From the NCBI RefSeq assembly GCF_016545825.1, contig NC_052618.1, positions 12,825,398-12,889,397 of the forward strand: DNA of 64,000 nt. Direction: 5' to 3'. The stretch comes from Eucalyptus grandis (Eukaryota; Streptophyta; Magnoliopsida; Myrtales; Myrtaceae). Under the pieces are notes generated by a model. That model ran no database searches and was not told where the DNA came from. It saw only the letters and a list, made by a program, of their open reading frames with translations. The translations under genes and the position numbers were made by a program. Of the stretch, positions 1-10,648 are shown in pieces (positions within the stretch are counted from its first letter, which is position 1; every line of letters begins with the position of its first letter).

Positions 1-289
1 TGTGATACTGCGCACAATCTATGTTTGGCAAGAGAAAATGCAAATTGCTTTTTCCAAAAAAGAAATGGCAAAAAAAGGAAAAAAAATAAAAGAGAGAAAA
101 GGACAGCTGGATAATAAATAGTAGCAATTCCGTGGGCGGTCCTGACATTGCAGGTCTTATTTCATAACTAGATGACAATATTTAGCCAATGTCCTAGCTA
201 AAATAAAAATTTTAAAAATCAGAATAAATTATCCAACTCCACCACCGAAGCGAAAATATTAGGTGCATTAAATACACTGCATAGGATTT
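1..289. other. AT-rich stretch, nothing recognised
   Basis: There is no open frame of note and no repeat termini that I can define. It contains A-rich runs near 53-110 and precedes the first copy of the 1.85 kb dispersed repeat. Confidence 0.4.
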
Positions 290-2160
290 GTATTGAATCA
301 TCCGCAGACTGACACGTGGCAATGCCGGACCCACTTGTCAGTTGAGCCATTAAAATTTTTGCTTCCTTTTTCTCTTCAATAACAGCCCATCACTAGAAAG
401 CTCTGCTCTCCTCTTCCTGGTATGGCTCTGCTCCCTCTCTCTCTTTCCTCCGTGAAGGTGCATCTCTATACATGAACCACACCACCGCCTTGGCCTCCAT
501 CAGTTGCGGTGCGCTCACTGGACAAAGGAAAAAAAATTAAAAAAAGAAGAAATTAGACCAAGTCTATTTAGTGTTTTAGACTTCTCCACCCTCTAAAAAA
601 TGTTCGATCTGAGTCATTTTGTTTCACCTTGATCCTCCTCTTAACGACGAGGGGGGAAAAAGAAAGTGAACCAAATCCAAATCTACAGAGTCAAGTAACA
701 ATAACTCTTCTTCCTCCCCCTCCCCCTCATCCTCTTACCTTCTGTTTTTTTTTTTTTTTAGGGGGGCGATTGACCCGTCTGTCCAATGGTTGAATCGGAA
801 GCTTCGGAATCGCTTCTCTGAAGCTCGCCTCCTCTCTGTGCGCATGCTTCCATGGGTCCGAGTGATTACGCGAACCGGAGCTTGTTGGTTATGGCGGGTC
901 GAAGTGGATCTCCGATGCGGAAGCGATTTCGGCGTCGATTCAGTCGGGGCGTTGATTCCGGCGAAGAAAAATTAAAAGTTCTTCTCTTCAACCCTCTCTT
1001 GCTCCTCCTTCGTCCACAGCCGCCCGACCTCCACCCCTCCTTCGATGTCACCAACGGCGGAGTTACTGGCACCTTGATTAGGCTGACCCCCGTTATGTCC
1101 AAGCCGAGCATGGCCGACTTCCTCTGTTTTGTTCGTCTCATCGTCCTACAGATCTCGAATCTGGCCATCCATAGCAACGAAGTTGCAGATCTAGAAGTTG
1201 ACCACCGTCGCCCACATCCATGGACGAGCGGCTGTCGCTAGAGCCATGGTTGCAGATCTGGAAGTCCCGTCGTGAGCAATGACGGCTTATGGACTGCCAT
1301 TGTCCCCTCCATCGTCGCCTGCGGTTGGCTCGTGGTCAGCCACGTCCATGGCTGAGCCACCCCTCCATCCTCACAGCTGCTCGTGGTCGTTGCCCGTCCA
1401 GATCCCGGGTGGAGTCGTGCCTCCCGGATCTGGTATCGTCCATGGACGCAAGCCTAGCTCGTTCATGGCTCGCGAGGAGGCTCCTCGACAGATCTGGCGA
1501 CCGCAGCTTATCCATGGCCATGAGCCTTGACGGCGAGTTTGAGATCCCGACGGCCATGGACTGGGAGGTCAAACAGTGAAAGAAAAAACAATCGCATAAA
1601 TGTTAGGGAAGAGTGGCCATGGACAAGCGGCGTCATGAATGGGCAGACCACAAAGACGACGGAGAGGGTTGGATGCCCGGAAATGGTTGCCTTGGACGTG
1701 GCGCCGGCAACTCCACCATTGGTGACGGCGGAGGGAGGCGAGAAGGTTGGGTTCAATGTGGGTGGAGACGGAGGAGAGAGCGTAGACGGAGGAGGAAAGT
1801 GAGGAGGATTGAGATTTTTATATTTAGTCATATGTCAAAAAAAAAAAAAAAAAAAAAGCCCAATATTTAGTCAATGTCGTAGCTACATAAAAAAAAAACT
1901 AAAAATAATAGGAATCAATCATCTAGTCAACACTTGCATTTCGTCTCATGAAGTTCTCCTCATATGAAGACTAAACGCAATAAATGACGACCTCCTCCGG
2001 TACTTCTGTTTTTGGGTCGAACCCGAGGCACTTGAAAATTACAGATTCTATACAAGTTTTGGTTCCTTTTTTTTTTTTTTTTTGATGGAGGAAATGCTTT
2101 TTTATTTTATTCTAATACTTTTGCACAATTCTTTCTATTGTTTTATGCGAGTAGAATAAT
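290..2160 (+). repeat. 1.85 kb dispersed repeat, copy A
   Basis: This segment is closely related, in the same orientation, to 48,819-50,640 and, inverted, to about 46,960-48,789. Shared landmarks are the CACTT(G/A)TCAGTTGAGC block (about 330), the CT-rich block (about 430-470), a poly-T tract (about 748-760), and a C-rich segment (1020-1560) full of CATGG-centred motifs. After that come a poly-A tract (1838-1857) and AT-rich DNA. Open frames of 60-130 codons occur on both strands (for example 852-1241 and 1527-1802), but they do not keep one frame among the three copies, so I treat this as non-coding repeat DNA or a decayed transcript. I could not define terminal inverted repeats or a target-site duplication. 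Confidence 0.7.
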
Positions 2161-2590
2161 TAATAATAACAAGTATCTACACATTTGTTTACTTTTAAAT
2201 TGTAAGAATTATCGCTAATTATTTATTTATAATGTCATTTGCATGTATATGTTGTTTTATAATACCTAGCCCCGCATTCTAAGAATATTTCAAAAAGTCA
2301 TTATAACACTCGACAATACTAATAAATTTGGGGAAGTATGAAAATAGTCATCTAATCTTTTGATAGTGACAAGTTGTGATAGAATTAATTTCATTTTAGT
2401 GTTAAATATGAGCTATCATATAATTATTGATTTCTCCCACATTATTAGATAATTTCAAAAATTCATCAAATTCCTCAATTAATAATATTGATAGATTTAA
2501 GGAAGTGTGGAAAGTCATTCTATTATTTTATTTTTTTGTGACAACTCAATGCAATCTCATTCATTGCGTCATTTTTTTTCTCAATATGGC
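2161..2590. other. AT-rich flank shared with copy B
   Basis: This matches 50,640-51,005 and then jumps to 52,570-52,640 of copy B. It is probably intronic or upstream sequence of the LRR gene relic that follows. The 1.5 kb between those two B segments is absent here. Confidence 0.55.
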
Positions 2591-3078
2591 ATGTACAATT
2601 TCCTCAACTTAACTGGATGGATCTCTCCCACGTGGACAAGTTAAGCAAAATGTGGACTAACGGTCCTCAAGAAACTTTGACTTTTGATTGTTTATGTGAA
2701 GTGAAGCTTCGGAACTGTAAGAGCCTTGAAATTTTGTTTCCATATTGGGTGGCTACAATTTTAAGCCAACTTGAAGAACTTGAAGTGGAGTCTTGTGAGA
2801 TCGAGGAAATAGTCACTAGTGGGGATGACACTCCACGCTCCAATACTACTCAAGATCTTTTCCCAAAACTAACCTCTTTGGTGTTACATGACATGCCACA
2901 ACTCAAGAGCTTCTGTCCTAACTTGCCCACTTTGAATTGGCCATTATTGGAGGAATTACGAGTGACTCATTGTGACAAACTGAACATGTTATCCTTTGCG
3001 GCATCCATGGACAGTTGGGCTCAAAGAGATGATCAACAAGACCTTTCAAATCAAGAAGCACACTCTTCATTTGAGATG
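2591..3078 (+). pseudogene. NLR leucine-rich-repeat exon, copy A (part 1)
   Basis: This is an LRR exon of a CC-NBS-LRR disease-resistance protein of the RPS2/At4g27190-like group. Those proteins are intracellular immune receptors whose LRR region senses or restrains. The open frame reads through irregular LRRs: MDLSHVDKLSKMW, then CKSLEILFP, LEELEVESCEIEEIV, FPKLTSLVLHDMPQLKSF and LLEELRVTHCDKLNML, the typical L..L.V..C..L pattern with an acidic 'EEIV' end. The exon stays in frame back to about 2594, where the AG expected from copy B (ggcaag) reads ggcatg, so the splice acceptor appears lost. A GT donor follows the GAGATG at 3078. No NB-ARC or coiled-coil part lies in the window. Classified as a pseudogene because of the lost acceptor, the downstream LTR insertion and later stops. 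The family call is strong; whether any transcript exists is unknown. Confidence 0.8.
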
Positions 3079-4004
3079 GTATGATTATAGCCGTTCTCCC
3101 TTAGTTTCTACTTTGTTCTTTAAAGTAGTCACTAATATCATATCCATTGCATATCATGTCACGCTATAATGTTATATAAAAGATGATCTCCTTTACCTAT
3201 TAGTTTGTTGACAACATTAAGATATTCCTAATATCTTACGTATACTTTCGTTTGTGGATATGCATAAGATATTCCATTACCTAGAGTTACAAAAATATTT
3301 ATAGTATTCTATGGACAACAGAATATATTCCTAATCTAACCTAATGGTGCTCCTTGGCGACATCAATAAGAATTTGACTAGAGGTCCTCTCTATTATTGA
3401 TATGTGTTGCACATTTGAACTTTTCTTCTCTATTTCATCTTCTACAAACTCTAAAAAAATCAATTCAAACAAATTTTTAAAAACAAAAATAACATTAGTA
3501 CCTCAGTGCACTATTTTCTACTGTATTTTTTAATACACCGGTGCACTGCATAATCGTTCCGTTGTCCTGTTATAATACTATAGAAAACTAGAACCCCTTT
3601 CCTATAAGTTTGCGGACAACATAAGATATTTCTTATATCTTAAGCACACTCCTAAATTTGTGGACCACATATGTTTTAGTAACATCATGGGTGCATCCCG
3701 TTACATAAGATTCCAAAGATGATAAATTTTTGTTGACAAGATAAGATATTCCTAACAAAAGATGAATTTAGTGAGTGTAGGGATCTTGAATTTAGATTCA
3801 CTCTATCCACTTGACCAAACCAACCTCTACATGAGACTTTTAAAAGCTTGAGTGTTGAATACCAAGTTCTTGAGATATAATGAACTATAAGAAGATGGCC
3901 ACCTTCCATGCATATAATGTAAATAGGTTTACTTTTAACAACACATGATTTATTGCCGAAACTTCGTAGAATTTACTTCTCTTATTGTATTGGTTATTTG
4001 ACAG
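3079..4004 (+). other. Intron of the LRR gene relic, copy A
   Basis: This AT-rich segment of about 0.93 kb is bounded by a GTATGA donor (3079) and a TTTGACAG acceptor (4001-4004). It is collinear with 53,116-54,077 in copy B, where one block is duplicated. A minus-strand open frame of 74 codons (3685-3909) is present in both copies but lies inside the intron and looks like chance. Confidence 0.6.
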
Positions 4005-4464
4005 GACTTTCCCAACTTTGAGAGACTTTTATTAGTCAATAACAATATTCACATGATACAAGATGGAAATTTTCCTGATGACATCTTTAGCAAACCAAAA
4101 GCACTAACATTGGCATGCTTTCATGATGAAAAGGCCGTCTTTCCCTCTATATTCCTCCTAGAGAGATTTCAGAATCTACAAAGCCTTGAGGTATTCTGTA
4201 GCTCCTTTGAAGATATATTCCTAGACGAAGGGCTTGTTGAAGAGGGGAAACATCCGGTGCTTGAAAATTTAAGAGAAATTAAGTTAAACAAGTTACGCAA
4301 CCTGAAGTGTGTGTGGAGAGAAGACTCTTTAGTGTCGAAAATTCTTCAGAGCATTGAAACATTTGAGATTTGGGCTTGTCCCTGTTTGATGACAATATTT
4401 CCAACTGTGGCATCCTTCCAGAATCTGACGGAGTTAGTGGTGAAGAATTCCTCTGGATTGGAAC
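4005..4464 (+). pseudogene. NLR leucine-rich-repeat exon, copy A (part 2, cut by LTR)
   Basis: This is the second LRR exon of the same RPS2-like relic. It is open from the acceptor at 4005. It reads DFPNFERLLLVNN, then FPDDIFSKPKALTL, LQSLEVFCSSFEDIF, LREIKLNKLRNLKCVW and CPCLMTIFP, which are characteristic C-terminal LRRs of At4g27190-like proteins. The frame ends because a solo LTR is inserted at 4465. The five bases GGAAC at 4460-4464 are repeated after the element at 8994-8998, and the exon frame resumes there. In copy B the corresponding exon (54,078-54,530) has several indels and stops. Copy A was therefore the better-preserved reading frame until the LTR insertion. Confidence 0.82.
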
Positions 4465-6322
4465 TGTGACATCCAGAATTTTCAACACTGTCTTCTACTG
4501 AATAAATCGGTTATTTTATTGACGTGTCTATAGAGCTATTCTCAGAACTAATCATTCTTGAGATAACTAGACTATCTGGGGAAATTATTAGGAATTTTAA
4601 GGCAATTAGACTTGAGAACTCGATCATGAATCGGCTTCTCGACCGTGTCTATCTTTAGAGGTCATTACGGCACAGTTAAAAATCGATTTGAAATCAGAGA
4701 TAGATTGGATCGATAGAGATATGTGGCTAATCGTGGGTGACACCATTTGAATTAGAAAATTCTCGTCGGCCGACACTAGGCCCGATTTTCTTATTGTTTT
4801 CGTGCCATTCTGTGTCCATAATTGAATCCTCGAGATTTTCACGACAATCAAGAGTCACCAATGAGTCGAGTGGGTTCATAGTGGCTCAAAGAAAATCGAC
4901 CACGGGTCAATTGCATTAAAAATATCTGAAAGTTACCCAATAGTCTAGGTCACGCTAAAAGCGCGCCGGAGTGAAATTAACCGTCAAATTGAGTTCGATT
5001 TCAGAAATTGAAAGTTCTGGGGTGTCACGAGCTATTTTAGGAACATCGACTTGGTCTCAGAAGATTTTTCGGAGGTTCAGGGATTTTTACGAAAAACCGT
5101 TTCGGACGTCGCGGAAATTTGGCGGAAATTCAGATTGGCTAAATTGATGGAAAATTGGGCTTTCGGGTTGAGCCTTTGTGTGTCGGGGATTTATAGAAAA
5201 TCACTTGGGATTTTTCTACGTTGAATTGGACCTGATTTGGGAAATTGAGCAAGAAAATTTAGTTTATTTGAGTGAAATTCGAAATTGGAAAAGGGCAGAA
5301 ATTGAGGCTTCAATTTGGACATGATTAGTGGATATTGGTCTTTAGAAAGTATTAGGAAACATTAGATATTTTGTGTAGCCTTTAAGGGGACCAAGCATTA
5401 AATTTGTTGGCTAAGGATTGCTGACTTTTCTCTTCATCTTAGCTGGCTTCTCCCACAAAGTTCAGCCATTCCTGCCTCACGCGTGAAAATCCCCTTCTTC
5501 ATTCGGAGAAGCGTGAAGCCGCCCCAAAACCTCTCTCTCTCTCTCTCTCCATTCACTCGTGTTCTCACGCACAGCAGCGAAGAAGCCAGAAATCAGAAGC
5601 TGCCAACGTCCCACCGAAGTTCTCTCCTCTCCACGCTGCCACTTGGCCGCGTCTGCTGGTTGTTTGGTCAACAAACCAGCGTTGAAGACCACTCATCTTC
5701 GTGTCTTCATCCGCAGGTCAGCAAACCAGCCCATCTCTGAAGACCGAAGCTCCACATGGCCTCACGCAGCTGATTCTCTTCAGTTTCTTGTCATCCGCAA
5801 GCCTCCACCAGCGAATTCCTTTTTCGTTCGTTGACTCCACCGTTCGTGTCTTCGACTCAGCCGCCCACGAAGACACGAAACCAAGCTGCCAGCCTCGCCA
5901 AAGCTACCACGTTGAAGCCCATCTCCTCCAAGACCCATACGAGCACCAGCCTTCTTGTGCCTTCCTCTGGTCAGTCAACCAAAGTAGCTGGAGGACTCAA
6001 TGGAGCTGTTGCCGCTTCTTCTTTCTGCCGCGCGTTCAGTCGACCAAGCCGATTGAGGTCAGCAGTCCAGCACCGGCGTTTCGTTGAAGCAGCCCAGCGT
6101 CTTCAGATCTTCGACCCAATTCCACTGCAACAGTCCACGAACCTCACGCCCATTCAAAGCCCAACGAAGGCCCATCAGCTTGCAAGTTCCAGCTCAGCTT
6201 GCAGAATTCCAGCCCAAGTGAACAACAGTTTGGCCCACGTTTTCAGCCCAAGCAGAATTAAGTCCAAATCAAGTTCAGCCCAAGATTCCAACAGTAAAGG
6301 CCAGCCTTGCTGAAGTTTGTAG

Positions 6323-7346
6323 TAGGGGTGATCGGGTCAGGTGGGTAGAGGCAGGCACTGGGCCCCTGTTCCCGACCCCGTTATAACCGATTCTCTTTTT
6401 TTGGACCATGCTCCCTTCACTCTGTTTGCATTGGACCTGTTCGGCCCACCCTGTTTTTCGGTCAGGGAACGGGTTAACCCCTGTTTTTATTGGAACCTGT
6501 TTTACAACCGCACATCTATACGATTTCGAATTTTATTTTAATACATGAGAAAACAATATAATTCTTCTAATTTATATTGAAATATTAAGCGTAATTAATA
6601 AGTAAATTTCTATTTCATTTCGTATGCATTAGCCAAATCCTAGATGATTTTAGGTCATGATAGCTTGACGATTCCACCGGGGTTTTATTTTTGGGATCAC
6701 TCGGCAGGAGGCCTTCTTCATTCCTTGGAAAAAAGAAACACAAAAAAAAAAGGGAATGAAAGGCTTGAGAGTCAAGGTCAAGGTCAGGAGGCAGAGGAGA
6801 CGTGGGCAGCGTAGAGAGGGACGTGAGGGAGACGTGACAAGCCAGCAGGGAGAAAAAGAAAAAAGAAGAAACAGAACAGTGCACTGTTCATCTTATTCAC
6901 GGGCTCCCTCCGCACACCACAGCCGCCGACCGATGCGCTGCGTCGCGGCCGCACCACGGCGCCACCCGCGGAGCCCCTCACCCGCGAGCTCGCACCGCCA
7001 CTCGTCGCCCTGCGTGGCTGCAACGACCCGACACCTCCGACGCCCGTCGCCGTCGCCCTTGCCCCCGTGAAGCCGCCCGCACCAGCACCATCGCTCGGCT
7101 CCTCGCAACACCAGCAACCAGTGGAGCTGCAAGGTCGACAAGAAGGCGTACAACCCGGTTCTCAAACAGGGGAACAAATTAGGGTTTGGACTACCGATTC
7201 TCAAACCGGTTCCCGAACCGGTCCGGTCGATCCGGTTCCCGGACCGGTTCAAACCGGTTCTGAAATTTGGGAACCGGTTCCCGACCCTATTTTCCGGGTG
7301 GGCCGGTCCGGGAACCGGGTTTACCCGGTCCGATTGCACACCCCTA
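6323..7346. mobile_element. Non-autonomous hAT-like element nested in the solo LTR
   Basis: The ends are TAGGGGTG (6323-6330) and CACACCCCTA (7337-7346), which are inverted. They are flanked by an exact 8-bp duplication GTTTGTAG (6315-6322 and 7347-7354). An 8-bp duplication with TAGGGGTG-like ends is the hAT signature. The interior (1,024 bp) has no transposase. It contains GC-rich sequence and repeated CCGGTTCC/GAACCGG motifs near the right end (7150-7330). Open frames there (6756-7070, 6893-7360) are driven by base composition. Confidence 0.88.
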
Positions 7347-8029
7347 GTTTGTAGGGCCAAGTCTTAGGCCCGGTCCAAGCCCGCCGGTGTTGTCGAAAGC
7401 CCAATTTCGGCCGCTGTCGCGCCGCCATCATGGTGATTCGATCCCCACTTTTAATCAAGTGAGTTTTGCTCACTAATGCTTTATTAGTTTGCTAATTATG
7501 CTTAGGGTTGGTTATATTTAATTAAGTGCACTTAGATGGTTAGATTAGGTTAGAACAATTAAATTAGTGACTTAATGATGCATGTTAGGTGGTTAGACTT
7601 AGTCATTAGCAAGTAGAGAGCCTCTAATATTTATTGAATGCATCTCGGGATTTTTCCCGACCCGTTTCGGGCTCCAATCAGGCAATACGGGCCTAAATTG
7701 GATTTTTAATATTTATTTATTTCATTTTCGAAATTAATTATTTAATTAATTATTTTTCCGGAAATTCAATCGGGATGGCCGGTGACAAGAATTTCGTGCT
7801 GATTGTCGTGGTGCAGTTTGTTTATTTAATTGAGCTTCAATTTATATGGAATTGATTTAAATTGTGAAATTTGAGGAATTGTCCTAAATTGTTTGTTATT
7901 GAATATTTGATTAGTAGATGGCCGAGTATGGGTATATAGCATCAGTTACGTTGATGGGCTATATAGTAGAGAGAATGGTGAGAGCTAACTGAGAATATTA
8001 TTGACTGAGACCAATCAAGTACGATATTA

Positions 8030-8345
8030 TTGGACATACGTGGTTCGGTGATTGGAGCGCCTTAAAGAACACACGTGAATGACTTATAGACAAACGTGGT
8101 TTGGTGATTAAGGAAATATCACTGGTGAAAACGACGCCTTAAAGAACTCACAATGTTGTCTATTGCCGATGTCACCTTGGCGAAAACGGTGCCCTAGAAA
8201 GGACACGTGGTTCGGTGATCAAGGATATCACTGGTGAAAACGGCGCCTTAAAGAACGCACGGTGTCGGTGATCGGTATGTCATTGGCGAAAACGACGCCC
8301 GAGAAACACATGTGATTTGGTGGAGTACACCATTGGGAAATCATG
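8030..8345 (+). repeat. Degenerate tandem repeats in the solo LTR
   Basis: There are four to five imperfect repeats of roughly 55-90 bp. They are built on CGTGGTT(C/T)GGTGAT, then ATCACTGG(T/C)GAAAAC and G(G/A)CGCC(T/C)TA(A)AGAAC. Such subrepeats are common in the 3' half of long plant LTRs. Confidence 0.7.
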
Positions 8346-8998
8346 GTATGAGTGGGAATGACCTAGAGATGGTCTGACTGACATGTAATCAACTAAGTCG
8401 ATTGATCAATGCTTGATCGGATGTCATGAATTGTTTGAATATATGTGTTTAACCTTGAATTGCAGGTTGGAACTGAGGCCAAGGTAAGTCCTCTAACTCG
8501 TGTTGTGCTTAAGCAACCGTTTGGCATATTAGTTTACTAATCGGGTCTTAGGGGGTAGGACTCGCTGAGACGTGGTCTCATTGGTTATTGAATAACCATT
8601 TTAGGACCCTGAGGAGGAGGAACCTGAAGGGGAGAAAGACTTTTGAAGAAGAAGATGATCCAAAGAGGGATCTTGAGTATAACCCGGATGTGGATTGAGA
8701 TCCCATCCCTTTTGTAAACATTATCTTAGTATAGATAGGTGTGAGACAAGTATGTTGGGAATAGTATTGTAAATATACTATGAGTTGTGTTGTTAATAAA
8801 AGTGTGGTTGTGAATTTTAATATGAAAAATATGGCATGCTTTTCTATCCCATTATTTTATTGTCTGGGGATTTATAATTGCTTCCGCATGTGTAATAAAA
8901 AGAAAGGGTCGGCGATACTTAGTCCTGGGATATCGCATTTTAAAATCGACCAAGCATAAGGATGGACGCGTCCCCGAGGATCGGGGCGTGACAGGAAC

Positions 8999-9381
8999 AT
9001 CTAGTAACAGTTTCAACGGTCACAAATTTGATGCATCTCAATACCATGACTATAATAGGATGTGAAAGAATGAAAGAAGCAGTGGCCAATGATTGAAATG
9101 GATAAAGAAAAGTGATTTATTTTGGAGATCTACGCTATTTGACACTCCAAGATTTGCCAAGCCTAGAATGCTTCTCCTCCATCTCAAGTTGCACCTTCCA
9201 GTTCCCATGGTTACAGAGTATTGAAGTGGAAGAGTGTCCGAAAATGAAGACCTTTTCTAAGGGTACACTAAGCACACCAAGACTAGGTTGGTGGAGAAGT
9301 TCGGTGAGCCTCTTCAGATACAAGTGGGAACGAGGGAACTGGGAGGGGGGTGATGATCTCAATACAACCATATAAAAGTTA
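8999..9381 (+). pseudogene. NLR C-terminal LRR, copy A (part 3, after LTR)
   Basis: The exon interrupted at 4464 continues here in the same frame if the LTR and one target copy are ignored. It reads MTIIGCERMKEAVAND, then a TGA (9094-9096) and a TAA three codons later. Homologous sequence then continues (YLTLQDLPSLECFSS, VEECPKMKTFSKGTLSTPRL) to the divergent end near 9375. Copy B reads through the equivalent region without these stops. The end resembles the LRR tail of RPS2-like proteins (…DDLN.TI). The gene was already, or later became, non-functional independently of the LTR. Confidence 0.78.
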
Positions 9382-9703
9382 TCAGCATAAACAAATGCAC
9401 ATAGAATTGGTAAAGATTCAATTGATGTCATTCTCTCATCCATTCGTTTTTCTTTTTTCTTATTTTTTTGTAGCACGGTAAGTTTTAAAATTTTTCTTTT
9501 TGTATCTTTTCTATTATTGATACCGTCAGATCAAAGCATCATCAACCCTTATCTATCGATCGATCAATCTCACCTCCTTCACCGAACAGCAGGAAACGAA
9601 GCAAGGCTCTCCTTCTCCTTCTTGACGCCAGAGGCTCTCTCTGTCGCATTCACTGAGGATAAAGCGAAAAGGAAGTGTTGGGAATTGCCAGAACTGAGAG
9701 AAG
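9382..9703. other. Intergenic stretch
   Basis: This is the 3' flank of the LRR relic and the upstream region of the next gene relic. It contains the CTTTTCTATTATTGATACC sequence (about 9505-9523) that is the empty site for the MULE-like insertion in copy B (55,029-56,134). C/T-rich sequence at 9600-9700 may be a 5' untranslated region. Confidence 0.5.
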
Positions 9704-9806
9704 ATGGCACTGCCGAGTCTGGACAGTCAGTCCTCCGCTCACTTCATCAAAGAAGAACATCATACTCTCTCTCCCTCTCCCTCTCCGCATCTGTATCTAA
9801 CGAACC
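9704..9806 (+). pseudogene. First exon of an unrecognised gene relic, copy A
   Basis: The exon opens with ATGGCACTGCCGAGTCTGG (MALPSLDSQSSAHFIKEE), continues through a Ser/Pro-rich CT-derived stretch and ends at a GTAAGT donor (9807). A close copy occurs at 56,334-56,433, where the donor is GTAGGT. A third lies near 21,006, where the fourth codon position reads TAA. A partial re-duplication of the same exon follows at about 9,999-10,112, with an expanded CT tract and its own GTAAGT. I do not recognise the protein. The conserved start, donor and Ser-rich leader suggest a real ancestral first exon. Confidence 0.45.
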
Positions 9807-10037
9807 GTAAGTTCACACTTATGCACACATCATTTCTCCAGTCTGCCAGAATTTCTTCCCAATTTTCGTGTCTTATTGCGCGTAATTTTATTCCAGTTTC
9901 GTAGAGACCTTTCCTCAATCGTCGTCGTCTTCTTCAACTAGGGCTCCGCTTTTTAAATTCGTTCCATGTAATTTTCTCAGTCCACTACTTCAAATCATGG
10001 ACCAATAGAGGTCCTCCACTGACATCATCAAAGAAGA

Positions 10038-10040
<3 letters not shown>

Positions 10041-10094
<54 letters not shown>
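10041..10094. repeat. (CT)n microsatellite
   Basis: About 27 CT units lie inside the re-duplicated first exon. A longer CT tract occupies the same place in copy B (about 56,668-56,732). The minus-strand frame of alternating Arg-Glu here is an artefact of the repeat. Confidence 0.95.
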
Positions 10095-10097
<3 letters not shown>

Positions 10098-10468
10098 CTT
10101 GAACCCGGCAAACTCGTAAGTTCACTTTTCTTCCCATTTTGGTGTCTTATTGCGCATGAATTAGGTTGAAGTTGGAAGCTAGTTTCGTAGAGACCTTCCC
10201 CAATCATCACCTTCTTCTTCAGCAAAGGGCTCTATTCTTCAAAATTCATTCCACATTACAGTCTAAAAGCATAAGTTCCTCAAACTATCAATTTTATCTT
10301 AACAATGGAGTAATTGAAATAGGGAAAAGAATGAAAGGACTATTATTGGGACATAAGCTGGTGGTTGGAGGTTCGAAAAGATAACAATCGTCTCCTTTTT
10401 TTGGTGGATAGATGCGTTGGAAAAACAATTCCTAGGGCGTCTTAGAATTAGAATCCAAGTCCTCTTAT

Positions 10469-10648
10469 ATGGAGAAATTTGACAATGTGATTCAATGTCG
10501 GAGAAGTAGAATATATATGTTAATAGCACAAAGAGACTACGTTCATATGGACAAGCAAATTGCAAAGAATGTTGCTGCCTCCATAACTAAAGAGAAAGAC
10601 CTAATTGATAAGGGACTGGCTTGTTGTGATTATGAAATTTCATTATAG
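10469..10648 (+). pseudogene. Short conserved reading frame of the unknown gene, copy A
   Basis: This 59-codon frame contains YMLIAQRDYVHMDKQIAKNV and then ITKEKDLIDKGLACCDYE, ending in TAG. Copy B (57,171-57,300) keeps the C-terminal 44 residues with few changes, although its upstream half is out of frame. The segment is lysine- and aspartate-rich. It could be an internal exon of the relic gene. No family is recognised. Confidence 0.4.

Larger units (their letters stand above)
4465..8993. mobile_element. Solo LTR inserted in the LRR exon (4.5 kb with nested element)
   Basis: The element begins TGTGACATCC and ends GGGGCGTGACA, i.e. TG...CA termini. It is flanked by the exact 5-bp duplication GGAAC (4460-4464 and 8994-8998). 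Copy B shows the uninterrupted site (about 54,520-54,540). I see no primer-binding site, polypurine tract or gag-pol inside, so I call it a solo LTR. Subtracting the nested hAT-like element and its duplicated target, the LTR is about 3.5 kb. The length and TGTGACA-type ends are reminiscent of long LTRs of Ty3/gypsy Tekay/Del chromoviruses, but that lineage call is an inference. The C-rich open frames at 5483-6313 belong to the LTR and resemble no known protein. Confidence 0.85.

Noticed and set aside
5483..6313. Overlapping plus-strand frames of 85-160 codons in the solo LTR
   Set aside because: They lie within the LTR, have no domain and are typical of C-rich LTR sequence.
10028..10225. 65-codon minus-strand frame with alternating Arg-Glu
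   Set aside because: It is the translation of a (CT)n microsatellite.
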